64,000 nucleotides of DNA from Wurfbainia villosa. Taxonomy: Eukaryota; Streptophyta; Magnoliopsida; Zingiberales; Zingiberaceae. The translations under genes were made by a program, and so were the position numbers. Position 1 is the stretch's first letter. Each line of letters starts with the position of its first letter. Where the stretch lies: the NCBI GenBank assembly GCA_025175895.1, contig CM045992.1:91554800-91618799 (forward strand), given 5' to 3'. Below the pieces are notes generated by a model that saw only the letters and a program-made list of their open reading frames with translations, was not told the DNA's origin and did not search any database. Of this stretch, positions 20,351-30,983 are shown in pieces.

Positions 20351-23300
20351 ATCAATGGATGTTGGACAGTGGTTGCTCTCGACACATGACCGGGGATCAA
20401 CTCAAGTTTTCAAAGCTTCGATTCAAACGACAAGGATCGGTAGCCTTCGGAAATAACGGCAAGCTCAAAATCATCGGATCAGGTGATATTGAGCTCAATT
20501 CAAATTTTGTTATTTAAAATGTTTTACTAGTAGAAAATTTTCAATATAATTTACTTAGTGTAAGCCAATTGTGTGATAATAACTATAAGGTCATATTTCT
20601 AGAAAATGAATGCATAATTAATACCAACGAAACCGCTAAAACAATTCTTAAAGGAACTAGAAATAACAACATTTATACGATCAACTTAACTAACTCCTCA
20701 ACTAAGTGTCTTATGACACAGGAAGAGGAATCATGGTTGTGGCACCGACGACTCGGTCACTCGCACCCAAGACTCGTCCACAAGATGAGTCAGAGTGGCT
20801 TAGTCAGAGGCTTACCCAACCTCAACAACTTGGTTAATAAAATCTGTAATGCTTGTCAACAAGGAAAACAACCTAGGACACAACACAAGTTAACTAACCA
20901 AGAACGAACCTCAAGTGTACTTGAGCTCCTGCATATGGATCTATTCGATTCACATGGAGCCAAGTCACTCAATAGAAGTCAATATTGCTTAGTCATAATT
21001 GACGACTACTCTAGGTTTACCTGGGTTAGGTTCATCAAACATAAAAATGATACTCTAGATCAATTAATCAATCTATTCAAATTAATCGAGAATCAAAAAT
21101 ACCTTAAGGTTAAAAGACTTAGAAGCGATCATGGTGGTGAATTCGAAAATCAAAGGTTCACCGACTTCTGTAACCTAAACGGATACCACCATGAATTCTC
21201 TTGTCCTAGGACCCCTCAGCAAAATGGCCTAGTGGAGCGGAAAAACCGAACAATACAAGAAGCCGCTAGGACCATGTTGAACGAATACGACCTACCCGAT
21301 AGGTTTTGGGCAGAAGCCGTGAGTACGACATGCTATGTCCAAAATAGGATCCTTATGATAAAAAGGCACCTTAAGACCTCATACGAGATTTATCACGATA
21401 AAATACCTAACATCAAGTACTTTAGGGTATTTGGGTGTAAGGTACATATCCTAAACACTAAGGATTACCTAGGGAAATTTACATCCAAAACCACAACCGG
21501 AATCTTTCTAGGATACTCGACTACAAGTAGAGCTTATAGAGTATATAACCACGACACCCTTAGAGTCGAGGAAACCATTAATGTAGTGTTCGATGAAGGA
21601 CACGAACCTACAAAACCCCCGGCAATCCCAATTAGCGAGCCGGTTCATACTAGACCTAACTCTGATCCGGAGATCAGGTCTAGTGTTAATCCTAACCTAA
21701 GTCAACCAAGTCACTCTATTGATCAAGTGATAGATGACTCCAACCAAACTAGTGTTCAACCAAGTCACCCCATTGATCAAGCATTAGGTGACACAAACCC
21801 AACCCAATCTAGGATTCAAACTAACCACCCTATCGATCAAGTGATAGGAGATCCTAATCTAGGAGTTCGAACTAGAGCATCCTATAGGAACCTTAGTCAA
21901 ATTTCCTTAATTTCAAAGATAGAACCCAAATCAATTGAACAAGCTCTTCTTGATCCCGATTGGATTATTGCAATGCAAGAAGAGCTAGCCCAATTTACTA
22001 GGAATGAAGTGTGGGAATTAGTACCACCATCTAAAGACAAAACGATAATTGGAACAAGGTGGGTGTTTCGAAATAAGCTTGATGATAAAGGTGAAGTAGT
22101 TAGAAACAAGGCTAGGTTAGTCACCAAAGGGTTTAGTCAAGTCGAAGGCTTAGATTACGATGAAACCTATGCCTTAGTAGCTAGACTCGAATCCATTCGA
22201 ATGTTGCTAGCTTATGCCGCACATCGAGGATTTAAGCCGTTTCAAATGGATGTTAAGTCGGCATTCCTAAATGGATACATTAAAGAAGAAGTTTATGTCA
22301 GCCAACCCCCCAGATTCGAAAATCTAGATAAACCCGACCATGTTCTAAAACTTAAGAAAGCTCTCTATGGACTTAAAACAAGCTCCTCGAGCTTGGTACG
22401 AGAGACTTTCAATCCATCTTAAGTCAAAAGGGTTTAACCAAGGCTTAGTTGATCCAACTCTCTTCGTAAAAACCTTAGGTAAAGAAATATTCATAGCTCA
22501 AATTTATGTAGACGATATAATTTTTGGACCCTCTAACTCAGCCTTACTAAACGAGTTCGTTTCACTCATGGAAAGTGAGTTCGAAATGAACTTGGTAGGC
22601 GAGTTAAGTTTCTTTTTAGGTCTACAAATTAAACAAACTAAGGATGGTATATACCTATATCAACAAAAATACACTAAGGAGTTAATTAAAAGATTTGGAA
22701 TGCAAGACGCTAAGGCAATAAACACCCCAATGGCGATAAATGTTAACATAGGAGAAGACCTAGAAAGTAAGTCCATTGACTTAAAATACTATAGGAGCGT
22801 AATAGGGAGTCTCCTATACTTAACTGCGAGTCGACCCGACATCCTATTCGCAGTAAGTATGTGCGCCAGGTTTCAAACCTGTGCTAAGGAGTCTCACCTA
22901 ACCCTAATTAAGCGTATCCTTAGATATCTTAAGGGTACACTTAACGTTGGTATTTGGTACCCTAGATCTACAGAGTTCGAACTAACCGGCTACTCCGATT
23001 CGGACTATGCCGGTAGTAAGCTCAATAGAAAGAGCACGAGTGGTTGTTGTCAACTTCTCGGCTCGAGTCTAGTGAGTTGGTGCAATAGGAAACAACACTG
23101 TGTTGCTTTATCTACCACCGAAGCCGAATACATCACGATGGGTGAGTGTGTCACGCAGCTTCTTTGGATGAAGCACACTCTCCGCGACCTTAAGTTAGAC
23201 TTTACGAATACTAAACTTCACATAGATAACATTAGTTCAATTAATCTTACAAAGAATCCGATATGTCACTCTAGGACCAAACATATAGAGGTCAAACACC

Positions 23301-23449
23301 ATTTCATTCGAGAACATGTGGCCAATAGAGCCATACAACTCGAGTACGTCGAATCGAAGTCTAACCTAGCAGACCTATTTACTAAACCCTTACCCGAAGC
23401 CGAATTTAGCCTATTAAGACGAAAATTGGGCATGTGCGTAGTAGAATAG
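20351..23449 (+). pseudogene. SIRE-1 pol: protease, integrase, RT, RNase H; one stop and one frameshift
   Basis: Protease active site WMLDSGC with Asp at 20365. Integrase has the zinc-binding WHRRLGH..CNACQQGK segment (about 20740-20870) and catalytic motifs MDLF (about 20940), IDDYSRF (about 21000) and LVERKNRT (about 21235). RT has the YVDDIIFG box at 22505-22528. RNase H has GYSDSDYAGS and ends KLGMCVVE. Breaks against SIRE-2 are a TAA at 20515-20517 where SIRE-2 has CAA, and one extra A in the run at 22375-22378 that shifts the RT frame. The open pieces are 20569-22422 and 22367-23449. Only two lesions in 3.1 kb mean a fairly young copy. No ATG precedes the one inside the protease motif (20359). 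Confidence 0.92.
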
Positions 23450-24339
23450 GACTTTGCAAATTTTATTACTACTATTTCTTAAATTTCATCTTTATGGAAC
23501 TAGCATAGGGCATACCCTAGATATCATGCACCTATAGATTTAAGGAGCCAGTACATCTCACAAAACATAGGACTAATGTGTTTGTGTACTTAGCCACGTA
23601 GATGGGCGTGAGATGTTAGGACCTTACTCCTGGTTCCAGATGTAGAGCTAGTGCATCGCTATGAACCACGGAGTATAATCATACATACTAACTGACTCTG
23701 ACCAGGACTGGTTGATCTTACATATCAATCAAGCCAAATATGAGTCGAACATTTTTTATAGATGAGCTTATTTTTAGTATAGTTTGTTATATATATATAT
23801 AAAATAGGAAACATGCTTGGACTTTAACACTTATTTTGTTTTCCACACACCCCTTACCCTCTTCGATATACGGCAAAAGGGGGAGAAAAAGGCCAAAGTT
23901 AAGGGGTCAATTTTTTTGATAACTTAACTCTTACTTCATATTTAAACCAAAAGTTAAAACTTAGTTAACTTTTACCAAAAGGCCAAAGAATTCTTAACTT
24001 AAACTTATTTGTGCCGTCTACGTTTTACTTAAACTTATTTTTAAAAAACCTTATGTCGTTAATGTTTTACTTAAGGGGGAGAAAGGGCTTAACTAAAACG
24101 TTTTACTAAGGCCAACTTTAAGTAATGTTAATTACTTAAAGCAACCCTCAAGGGGGAGGATTAAGGTCTTTCTTCAAGACTCACCCTCAGTCAAGGGGGA
24201 GGTTTCCTCAAGGGGGAGTACTTGAAGAAAATCCTTACTACTCCAACTTAATCTTCATATTTTTTGTTGTTTCTCATGCACATTATTACTCTTCATGCTT
24301 GCTATTTACTTAACTTTGTATGTGGGTTTGCCATAAATC
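23450..24339 (+). other. SIRE-1 3' non-coding tail with five extra polypurine tracts
   Basis: No env-like or other ORF. AAGGGGGAG-type tracts occur at about 23877, 24074, 24149, 24195 and 24211 before the final tract at 24340. Multiple tracts are reported for Sireviruses; here the region also matches SIRE-2 56329-57219. Confidence 0.8.
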
Positions 24340-24353
24340 AAAAAGGGGGAGAT
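24340..24353 (+). other. SIRE-1 polypurine tract
   Basis: aaaaagggggagat (the first a belongs to the preceding atca) directly before the 3' LTR. Confidence 0.88.
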
Positions 24354-25455
24354 TGTTGGTGCAGTAGGCACCTAAGTCGAACCTAAGTTTTGATTATAGC
24401 AAACGATACAAAGTTGAGCATATATTGTTATCTCATGAGCTAAATCAAGTGTGCAGAAAAGTCTCAACGCTGGAGCTGAAGGTTAGCGACACCCGGAGGA
24501 AGCCGCGGTGGTCGGGCGACACTCAAGAGACTTCGGAGGGAGCCGAAGGAATTGAGTGGAAGGCCGGAAGCAAAAGCAACACGTAAGTACTGAGGTAAGC
24601 TCGTGTGTGCGAGCGTAAGTAAGGTTGTATCCTCTTTATGGGGATGATCTTAAGCGTAGATCCGACCAAAGACTTCTTATAGATGGTCTAGGTCAAGATC
24701 GGATGGTCGACGACCATCGAAATTATGTTTTTGTTGAGCTAACCTTGCCTTACAGCTAGCATCAGTCGACTGCCAGCTTGGAGGACTCATTTTGTCGTCA
24801 AGCGATCGGCCGAAGTCGACGATCGGCCCGATCTTGCCATCGATCGGTGATGATGGCCATCGATCAGTCTCGAGTAGTCAAGAGTTATCACCATTTTTCA
24901 AGGGGTTTTGTGCCCATTTGTGATTGGCTAAAGACCCATTCGATGAGGGGCTTAAAGGCTATAAAAGGAGGGACAAACCTAGGGTTTTTCATCAATTCAA
25001 AAGCTTCCAAGTGCTTCCGATACGCTCCGACTCTCCGACATCCCTACGACGAAGTGCTGCCGAGATGACGACTAGAGCTTCAACCTCCAATCTTTGAAGT
25101 CGTCGGTATAATCTTTAAATTTGTATAAGTTGTTTTTATTTCGAGCTTTAAATCATATCAAGGAGAGGGGGAGTGTCCCTCTACCTTGAGTCTTTCTTGA
25201 GCTTTTGTATTCGTTTAACTCCTATCTCCATCGAGAGGGAGTTCGTTTAGTATTTGCCCTCCGTGCATGGTCAAGGACCATTAGGGCCTTGGAGTAGTAG
25301 CCGAAGGCTACGAACCAAGTAAAACCTATTTGTCTCTATTTACTTTACATTTCCGCTGCAATTAATTTTCTCTCGAGTTTTAACAAAAGAAACGAGAAAA
25401 AGTTTTTATCGCTATTCACCCCCCCCCCCCTCTAGCGAACCGCATCGATCCAACA
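24354..25455 (+). repeat. SIRE-1 3' LTR, 1102 bp
   Basis: TGTTGGTGCAGTAGGCACC to CATCGATCCAACA. TATA box at 24960-24967. The poly-C run near the end is longer than in the 5' LTR. The difference from the 5' LTR is concentrated at 24785-24890. Confidence 0.93.
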
Positions 25456-25460
25456 GACTG

Positions 25461-26166
25461 GAATGTCCTCTAGTCGACTCCACATCAACCCGTCGATATG
25501 GTACTTGGAGTCTTCCAGTCGACTGGACACTCCTAGTCGACTCCAGGTCACCCGCCTCCACATCAGGAAGTTTGCCTTTCCGGTCAACTGGACCTCCCAG
25601 TCGACTGAAACTCTTTCCATCTGTGCTGCTAGATCTTCGATCGATCACCAACTAATCATGCCAAATGGGTATTCAGTCGATTGGACTTTAGTCGACTGGA
25701 ATCCATTCAGTCGACTGATCCTTGCAAAATGAGATTAGCACAAGAAAATAATATAAATTATGATAGCAGTAGTAATACTGCTCGATCTCGACTTCTAAGT
25801 CTCATGCGGACTATCTGTCGGCTGCCCTGTCGGACTTACAATTCTTGACATCCGATCTGACCCACCAGAGCTTCCACCAGCTATCCGGTCTACCTGACCC
25901 AACTAGACTTTTTGCCGATTGTCTGGTCTTCTGACCCAACCAGTCTTCATGCCAGATGTCTGATCCACTTGACCCATCTGAACTTCATACCTGGTGTCCA
26001 GTCCTCCTGATCTATCAAGACGTCTGCCTTGTATCCGATCAACAAGACCTACTAGGACTTCCTGTTAAGCCCGCACACTTAACACTCATATCATAACACA
26101 AGTAAATTCTAACTTTAACTTTGGTTCATACATCAAAACTAAGGAGTGATGCTCTCTGCATCAACA
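25461..26166 (-). repeat. C 5' LTR, distal half
   Basis: Continues C's LTR after SIRE-1 and ends gagagcatcactcc..; read on the minus strand it begins TGTTGATGCAGAGAGCATC, resembling the Sirevirus LTR start. It contains several CAGTCGACTG sites (25480-25720) and a degenerate repeat (25850-26055). Confidence 0.7.
25850..26055. repeat. Degenerate repeat of about 50 bp in the C LTR, about 4-5 copies
   Basis: The words ctgacccaacc / gatctgacccacc and gatgtctgatcc / gattgtctggtc recur with a period near 45-50 bp. Confidence 0.5.
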
Positions 26167-26931
26167 ATCCTCTTATCAATCTTTGTGTTTCTTTATCTTC
26201 AAGTAGACTACCCCAATCAAATGATCTCTATATCTCATATTGACTTATTTGAGCATGACCATGCATTTTAGTAGTCCAACTTTATCAAGGGGCCCACATA
26301 TATCACTTTCATCATATGGAAGAGATAGATCCCATCTACATCACTCACATCCCTCCGCATAAATCATTGCATACCCAGTGATCGACTTTATAGTCCACCT
26401 TGTTACAAGTGACATTTGTCGATACTAAAGTATACAACTCCTTATGTAGGGAACCGTAGTGATTTCAGGTCTAAGGACTATTCATACCAATAGCCACTAT
26501 GAGAATGTTTATGACACTCATATGACAATATATGATACATTCTCATGGCGGGTTAATTCAATACATATTCTCTAATATATACCCATGTGTCAACTTGATA
26601 TCCTATATCCATGACTTATGAGATTAAGTCATCAGTTGATCTACATGCTAGTCTCAGTGTATTAATGTTATCTTTGTATATTAATACTTGACTAGGAATA
26701 GTTACGAGTAGTGTTATATATATATATATATATACACTATCCCACTATTAAGTCACCAACTTGATATACCGTAGACTATAACTAACTACCCTAGGATATT
26801 ATTATATTTATTCAAATGGCACATCAATGAAGTAAATAAAATAACCATAAACTCTACCTTTATTATGAAATATGATACAAAAGTTCCCTTACCAATCATC
26901 TCATAATTGGCACTTAGGGCTAATACTAACA
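26167..26931 (-). repeat. G 3' LTR, part
   Basis: Homologous to D1 LTR 4880-5614, starting at atcct exactly where C ends and finishing ..TACTAACA next to a polypurine tract. C interrupts it at 26167. Confidence 0.8.
26715..26734. repeat. (TA)10 microsatellite
   Basis: Ten TA units inside the G 3' LTR. Confidence 0.95.
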
Positions 26932-27343
26932 ATCTCCCACTAGCACTAATGCAATCATTGAAATATCTAATACCTAGTGACCTAGTGTGGCCATCATATT
27001 TCCTCTGTGTCAAAGCCTTGGTCAAAGGATCCGCAATGTTAGCATCGGTCGGTATTCTACATATTTTCACATCTCCTTTATTGATGATCTCTCGAATGAG
27101 ATGGAACCGTCATAGTTTGTGTTTGGATCGCTGATGAGAGCGAGGTTCCTTAGCCTATGTAAAAGCCCCATTGTTATCACAATAGAGGTCTATAGGGTTC
27201 ATTATGCTAGGAACAACACTAAGCTTTGAAATAAACTTTCTGATCTAAACAACCTCTTTTGATGTAGCTGAAGCATCAATATACTCGGCCTCTATAGTAG
27301 AATCAGTTACTGTGTCTTGCTTTGAACTCTTCCATCTCATAGC
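26932..27343 (-). pseudogene. G RNase H, C-terminal part, and polypurine tract
   Basis: Minus-strand reading gives KSSKQDTVTDST, EAEYIDAS and, near the end, IPTDANIADPLTKAL and GIRYFNDC, the typical end of copia RNase H. An in-frame stop follows SKEVV. The polypurine tract GTGGGAGAT is at 26940-26932, next to the LTR. It joins to the 41470 side across the E LTR. Confidence 0.8.
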
Positions 27344-28479
27344 TGAAGGTAGGAAACTTCGCTTCCCACTTCAACTCGGTCGCTTGTTCATGGCGATCCC
27401 TTCTACGTCCCCGGATAAAAAAAATTTATCCTTGACAAGAGGGATTGCCCAAGCAACCTTGTCATCGTCGTGCTATTCGATTAGAGTAGTCACTTGAACA
27501 AACTTGTTGTTCAAGCGACCAACCTCTATTCTATGAATAGCCACGGAATAGACGATGTACGGATCATCGACTTTTGTATTTATGTTCGGGGTCCAAGTAT
27601 ATTTAGCAACAAAACAGAATATATCATGCATATATAATTAAAAACAATTACAAACATGTTACATATGAAGATAGATAAGTGTTATACCTCTCGATCTTCT
27701 ATTGTATGACCTTCCTCCTTTCGGACGTCGTGTGGGCGACGATCTACCAAAAGTTGAAGCTCCTAGATTACCAATCTTCCTTCCTTGCTCGTTCTGAGCA
27801 AGAGGAAGAATAGAAACAAGACTCTTATCCTTCCTTTAGTCAACCAACAAGCAACAAGCAAGTTGCTTGCCGCCGGCAAACAAGGAAAAGGGTGAGAAAG
27901 ATGAATACCGGCCAAAAGCTCTAAGTGAAGACCTTAAGCTATGTTTCCACCGGCCAAAGAGAAGGGATTGAAGTGGTTTGGACGCCGGTCAATGTTGGAG
28001 ATCGAAACTGCCGGCTAGAGGGGGGGTGAATAGCCCTCGATCGTTGGATGCCGGAATTTGCTCGTTCTCGTTGCGTTGCTTATCTACGATTGTTGTTAAC
28101 GCAACGGAATACAATAATAATAACAATACTAACAACACACGACAATCACAAGCAATACACAAGCATGTACGTGGTTCGGAACCGAATGGTTCCTACTCCA
28201 CGGGCGAGCTCACCGAGATCTAGTTATGCACACGACACTAACTAAACACCTTCTCGACTACACGTCGGAGGTGGAGAAACCTCTCACAAGCAATTACAAC
28301 AGTAATATACAAATACAAACAAGAATAAAAATACAATACAAAAGAAACACTTTTCACCGATTACTTTTGATCACTTGTTTGTTGCTTGCTTTAGATGGCT
28401 CTTGAAGGTCTGGAATGCAGCAGCAATTCCCCTCCAATAGCTTCACAAAAGGCATGGCAAAAACCTCCATCTCGAGCTC

Positions 28480-28487
28480 CTTTTATA
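28480..28487 (-). promoter_or_regulatory. TATA box of the B1 3' LTR
   Basis: Reverse complement TATAAAAG in GGTTATAAAAGGAGCTCG; same at 33105 (B1 5' LTR), 35195 and 39909 (B2). Confidence 0.6.
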
Positions 28488-28516
28488 ACCTGCATCGAGC
28501 TGTTTTTGTGCCTAGC

Positions 28517-28855
28517 AGTCGACTGCCAAAAGACCCCAGTCGACTGCCCCTGTAGCCGTTGTCTCACAACGGCCAGATCTATGTCAGACAAGTTCCAATG
28601 GATCACCTACCAGTCGACTGATGATGCCCATCAGTCGACTGGTGACCTAGTAGTCGACTACCCAGTCGACTACGGAGTGTTCTATGCTCACGACACTCCC
28701 ATCAGTCGACTGCCATCCCTCGGCGAGTGCTACTGTCATATCGATCATTGCCGATCCATGGCGATCGATCGCCAAGCACAAAACCCTAGCCTTACACCAG
28801 TCGAACCCTAGTCAACATGGATCAGTCGAACCGGCACCTATGCCAGTCGACTGAT
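28517..28855. repeat. Palindrome array in the B1 LTR
   Basis: About ten CAGTCGACTG or near variants (28517, 28540, 28610, 28631, 28650 and later, 28702, 28850). One site near 28742-28765 reads cgatcattg and gcgatcg instead. Confidence 0.75.
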
Positions 28856-29401
28856 GTCGGGCAAAACATCAAACACCAAGTTGTTTGAGCATCCGACCAT
28901 CGGGTAAACCCTCAAACATCAAGTTTGAGCCTCCGATACTCAGTCTTAGCCACTTGGCCAAGTCCACCTTATCCCTCATGGAGTTCCCCACCGAAGCTCT
29001 CTTCCCTCGGCCTACGTCCCTCGGATGCACCAAGCGCACGACTTCGCAATGCCATCCTTCGCGTCTCATACCCTAGAAGTATGCTTCCCTTTGGGTTCAC
29101 TCCATTTGCTCCTCATCCAGCGGTCCCTCGGATGCACCAAGCGCACGACTTCGCAATGCCATCCTTCACCGACTCAAGGACCCCGAGCCTAGTGAACTTA
29201 CCAAGTCCTCAAGACTTCCCATATGCACCAAGCGCACGACTTCATAATGCATTTCCCATGCCAAGCACCAAGCGCACGGCTTCGCAATGCTTTGGACTTT
29301 CCCATGCCAACACCATGTTGGACTTTCCCATGACAATCCCATGTCATAAGTTTTGTCTATCATCAAAATACTATCATCTACCTGGGCCGATTGTACCAAC
29401 A

Positions 29402-29416
29402 ATCTCCCCCTTTTTG
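29402..29416 (-). other. B1 polypurine tract
   Basis: atctccccctttttg, reverse CAAAAAGGGGGAGAT, beside the 3' LTR. Confidence 0.85.
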
Positions 29417-30983
29417 ATGATTGACAAAACTGCCATCTCAAGTCTACCAATCCTCCCATATTGGCAATTCTCATATCCCAATTAGAATTCCAACAAACCC
29501 TAATTGGTAACTTGGTAACTCCTCCCCCTTTTTGAAATTACATCAAAAAGGTCCTCAAGGGTTTCAATGTATCATATTCCAATGAGATCTTACAATCTTC
29601 CCCTTGGCATGCCCTCAATCTTTCTAGTGATCCCATATTACTAAAGAGAGGCAACCCAATTTTCCTCCCATGAGGAAATACACATCCATCTTCCCATGAT
29701 GGATACCTCCCCCTAGAGGCTTGCTCCCCCTTGACCATTGCACCAACAATGTCCTTGGAGAATCCCTAAGCCAATAGGAACATTAACGAAATCAAAATTA
29801 AGGCAAAGTTCAACAATGAACTCTCTTCCACCTTAAAGTTGATACTCTCCCTAAAACCCTTCTCCTAATCCATGTCCAATGGATTTCCACCCTCTCTAAT
29901 GCTCTTCCAAGCATATCCTAGGGTTAGGAGTGGTTAGGAGACCTTAACCTAGCTGAACATGGGCCTAACCAACAAGATTTACCCGAAATTAGCTTGGGCA
30001 GTCGACTGAAATCAGAAATCGATGCATTTGCCACCCCATCGATCATTGCGGTCCATGGCGGTCGGTGAACATCGATAATCGATTATAGCCAATTTTTAAA
30101 TGATTTAATCCATAAGTAAATATACATAAGTTTAAAATTCTTGAAATTTGGTATGTATATTACTTATCATAAACACTATGGGTGAAAAATATCGGAAAAT
30201 TATTTTACCCATTAAATTAGGAGATTGATACAAAGTCCAAAATTTAAGAAAAGCTTCAATAAAGAGCCCTCTTTGTATCATCTCATTCAATGGTGATATC
30301 TATCAAAAGATAGGCTTCACCAAGGTTTTTCAAAATGTTTTCAAAAAGTTTTCAAAACCTTTAATTTCTTTTCCTTAAACATCTCACTTATCTCTAGATG
30401 TGTAAAACACATTCAAGGCAGTTAATCTAGTGAGATGTGGGTTTTTGTTCTTTTAATGGTCTCATGCATATTTCTAGGCAATATTATTTGATTCCCATCA
30501 AATCATGCCATAGCCCTTAATTTCATTTTATTTATATGCATGATATGATTATGGCATAGATATAATATAAATAAGAGCATATGCCAAAATCATGATGTCA
30601 TGGCATGTGAATGATGTTTTAGCATACATGACATATAAGGATAAGTCTAAACATGATCATGACATTTTTAGAGATAAAAATGAAAATGATGTCATGACAT
30701 GGCAAGGCAAATAAAGCATGGAAAGAAAAATATACTAAGGTATAAAATACCTAAGTGTTAAAATCAATTTGCCATTTCTAGGGATTAAATTCACTTTGCC
30801 TTAAACCATTCATTTCCCTAGTGTGCCAAAAACCCAAAATAGCACACCATGACCTCTATGACCTAATTGTGTCAATTTAAATCATTCTAAACTTCTCAAA
30901 CACATTGGCACATCCTAATGTGTCAACTCTACTATGGTTAGGTTAACTACCCATCCATTTAGGGTTGACACACCCTAACCCAT
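29417..30983 (-). other. B1 3' non-coding region
   Basis: About 1.57 kb without a gene, colinear with B2 (36230-37786) and B3 (53159-54723). Extra C-rich (purine on minus) tracts near 29522 and 29708-29735. AT-rich between 30100 and 30900. Confidence 0.75.

Larger units (their letters stand above)
11417..25455 (+). mobile_element. SIRE-1: Sirevirus-like Ty1/copia element with A2 nested in its gag
   Basis: A complete element with two LTRs (11417-12488 and 24354-25455) and a perfect 5-bp target duplication GACTG (11412-11416 and 25456-25460). The order is primer site, leader, gag (split by A2), non-coding spacer, pol (PR-IN-RT-RH), a non-coding tail of about 900 bp with repeated polypurine tracts, and 3' LTR. 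Without A2 and its duplication it is about 8.6 kb. Long LTRs, the RT box YVDDIIFG and multiple polypurine tracts fit the SIRE/Maximus lineage. No env-like ORF follows pol. Confidence 0.92.
10131..26166 (-). mobile_element. C: Sirevirus-like element, minus strand; 5' LTR, leader and part of gag, split by SIRE-1
   Basis: Minus-strand order is 5' LTR (26166-25461 plus 11416-10890, interrupted by SIRE-1), primer site (10887-10876), leader and gag start (10616). Gag is cut at 10131 by A1, and the rest of C would lie left of the window. The right end abuts G's 3' LTR exactly at a position inside that LTR (26167), so C inserted into G. Confidence 0.7.
27993..29401 (-). repeat. B1 3' LTR, 1409 bp
   Basis: TGTTGGAGATCGAAAC at 27993 to ..GTACCAACA at 29401. 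Holds CAGTCGACTG palindromes (28517-28855), a TATA box (28480-28487, minus) and repeated caccaagcgcacgacttcgc units (29030-29290). Confidence 0.9.

Noticed and set aside
23450..24340. An env-like gene after pol, as in some Sireviruses
   Set aside because: No open frame of useful length in either SIRE tail; the region is AT-rich with purine tracts.
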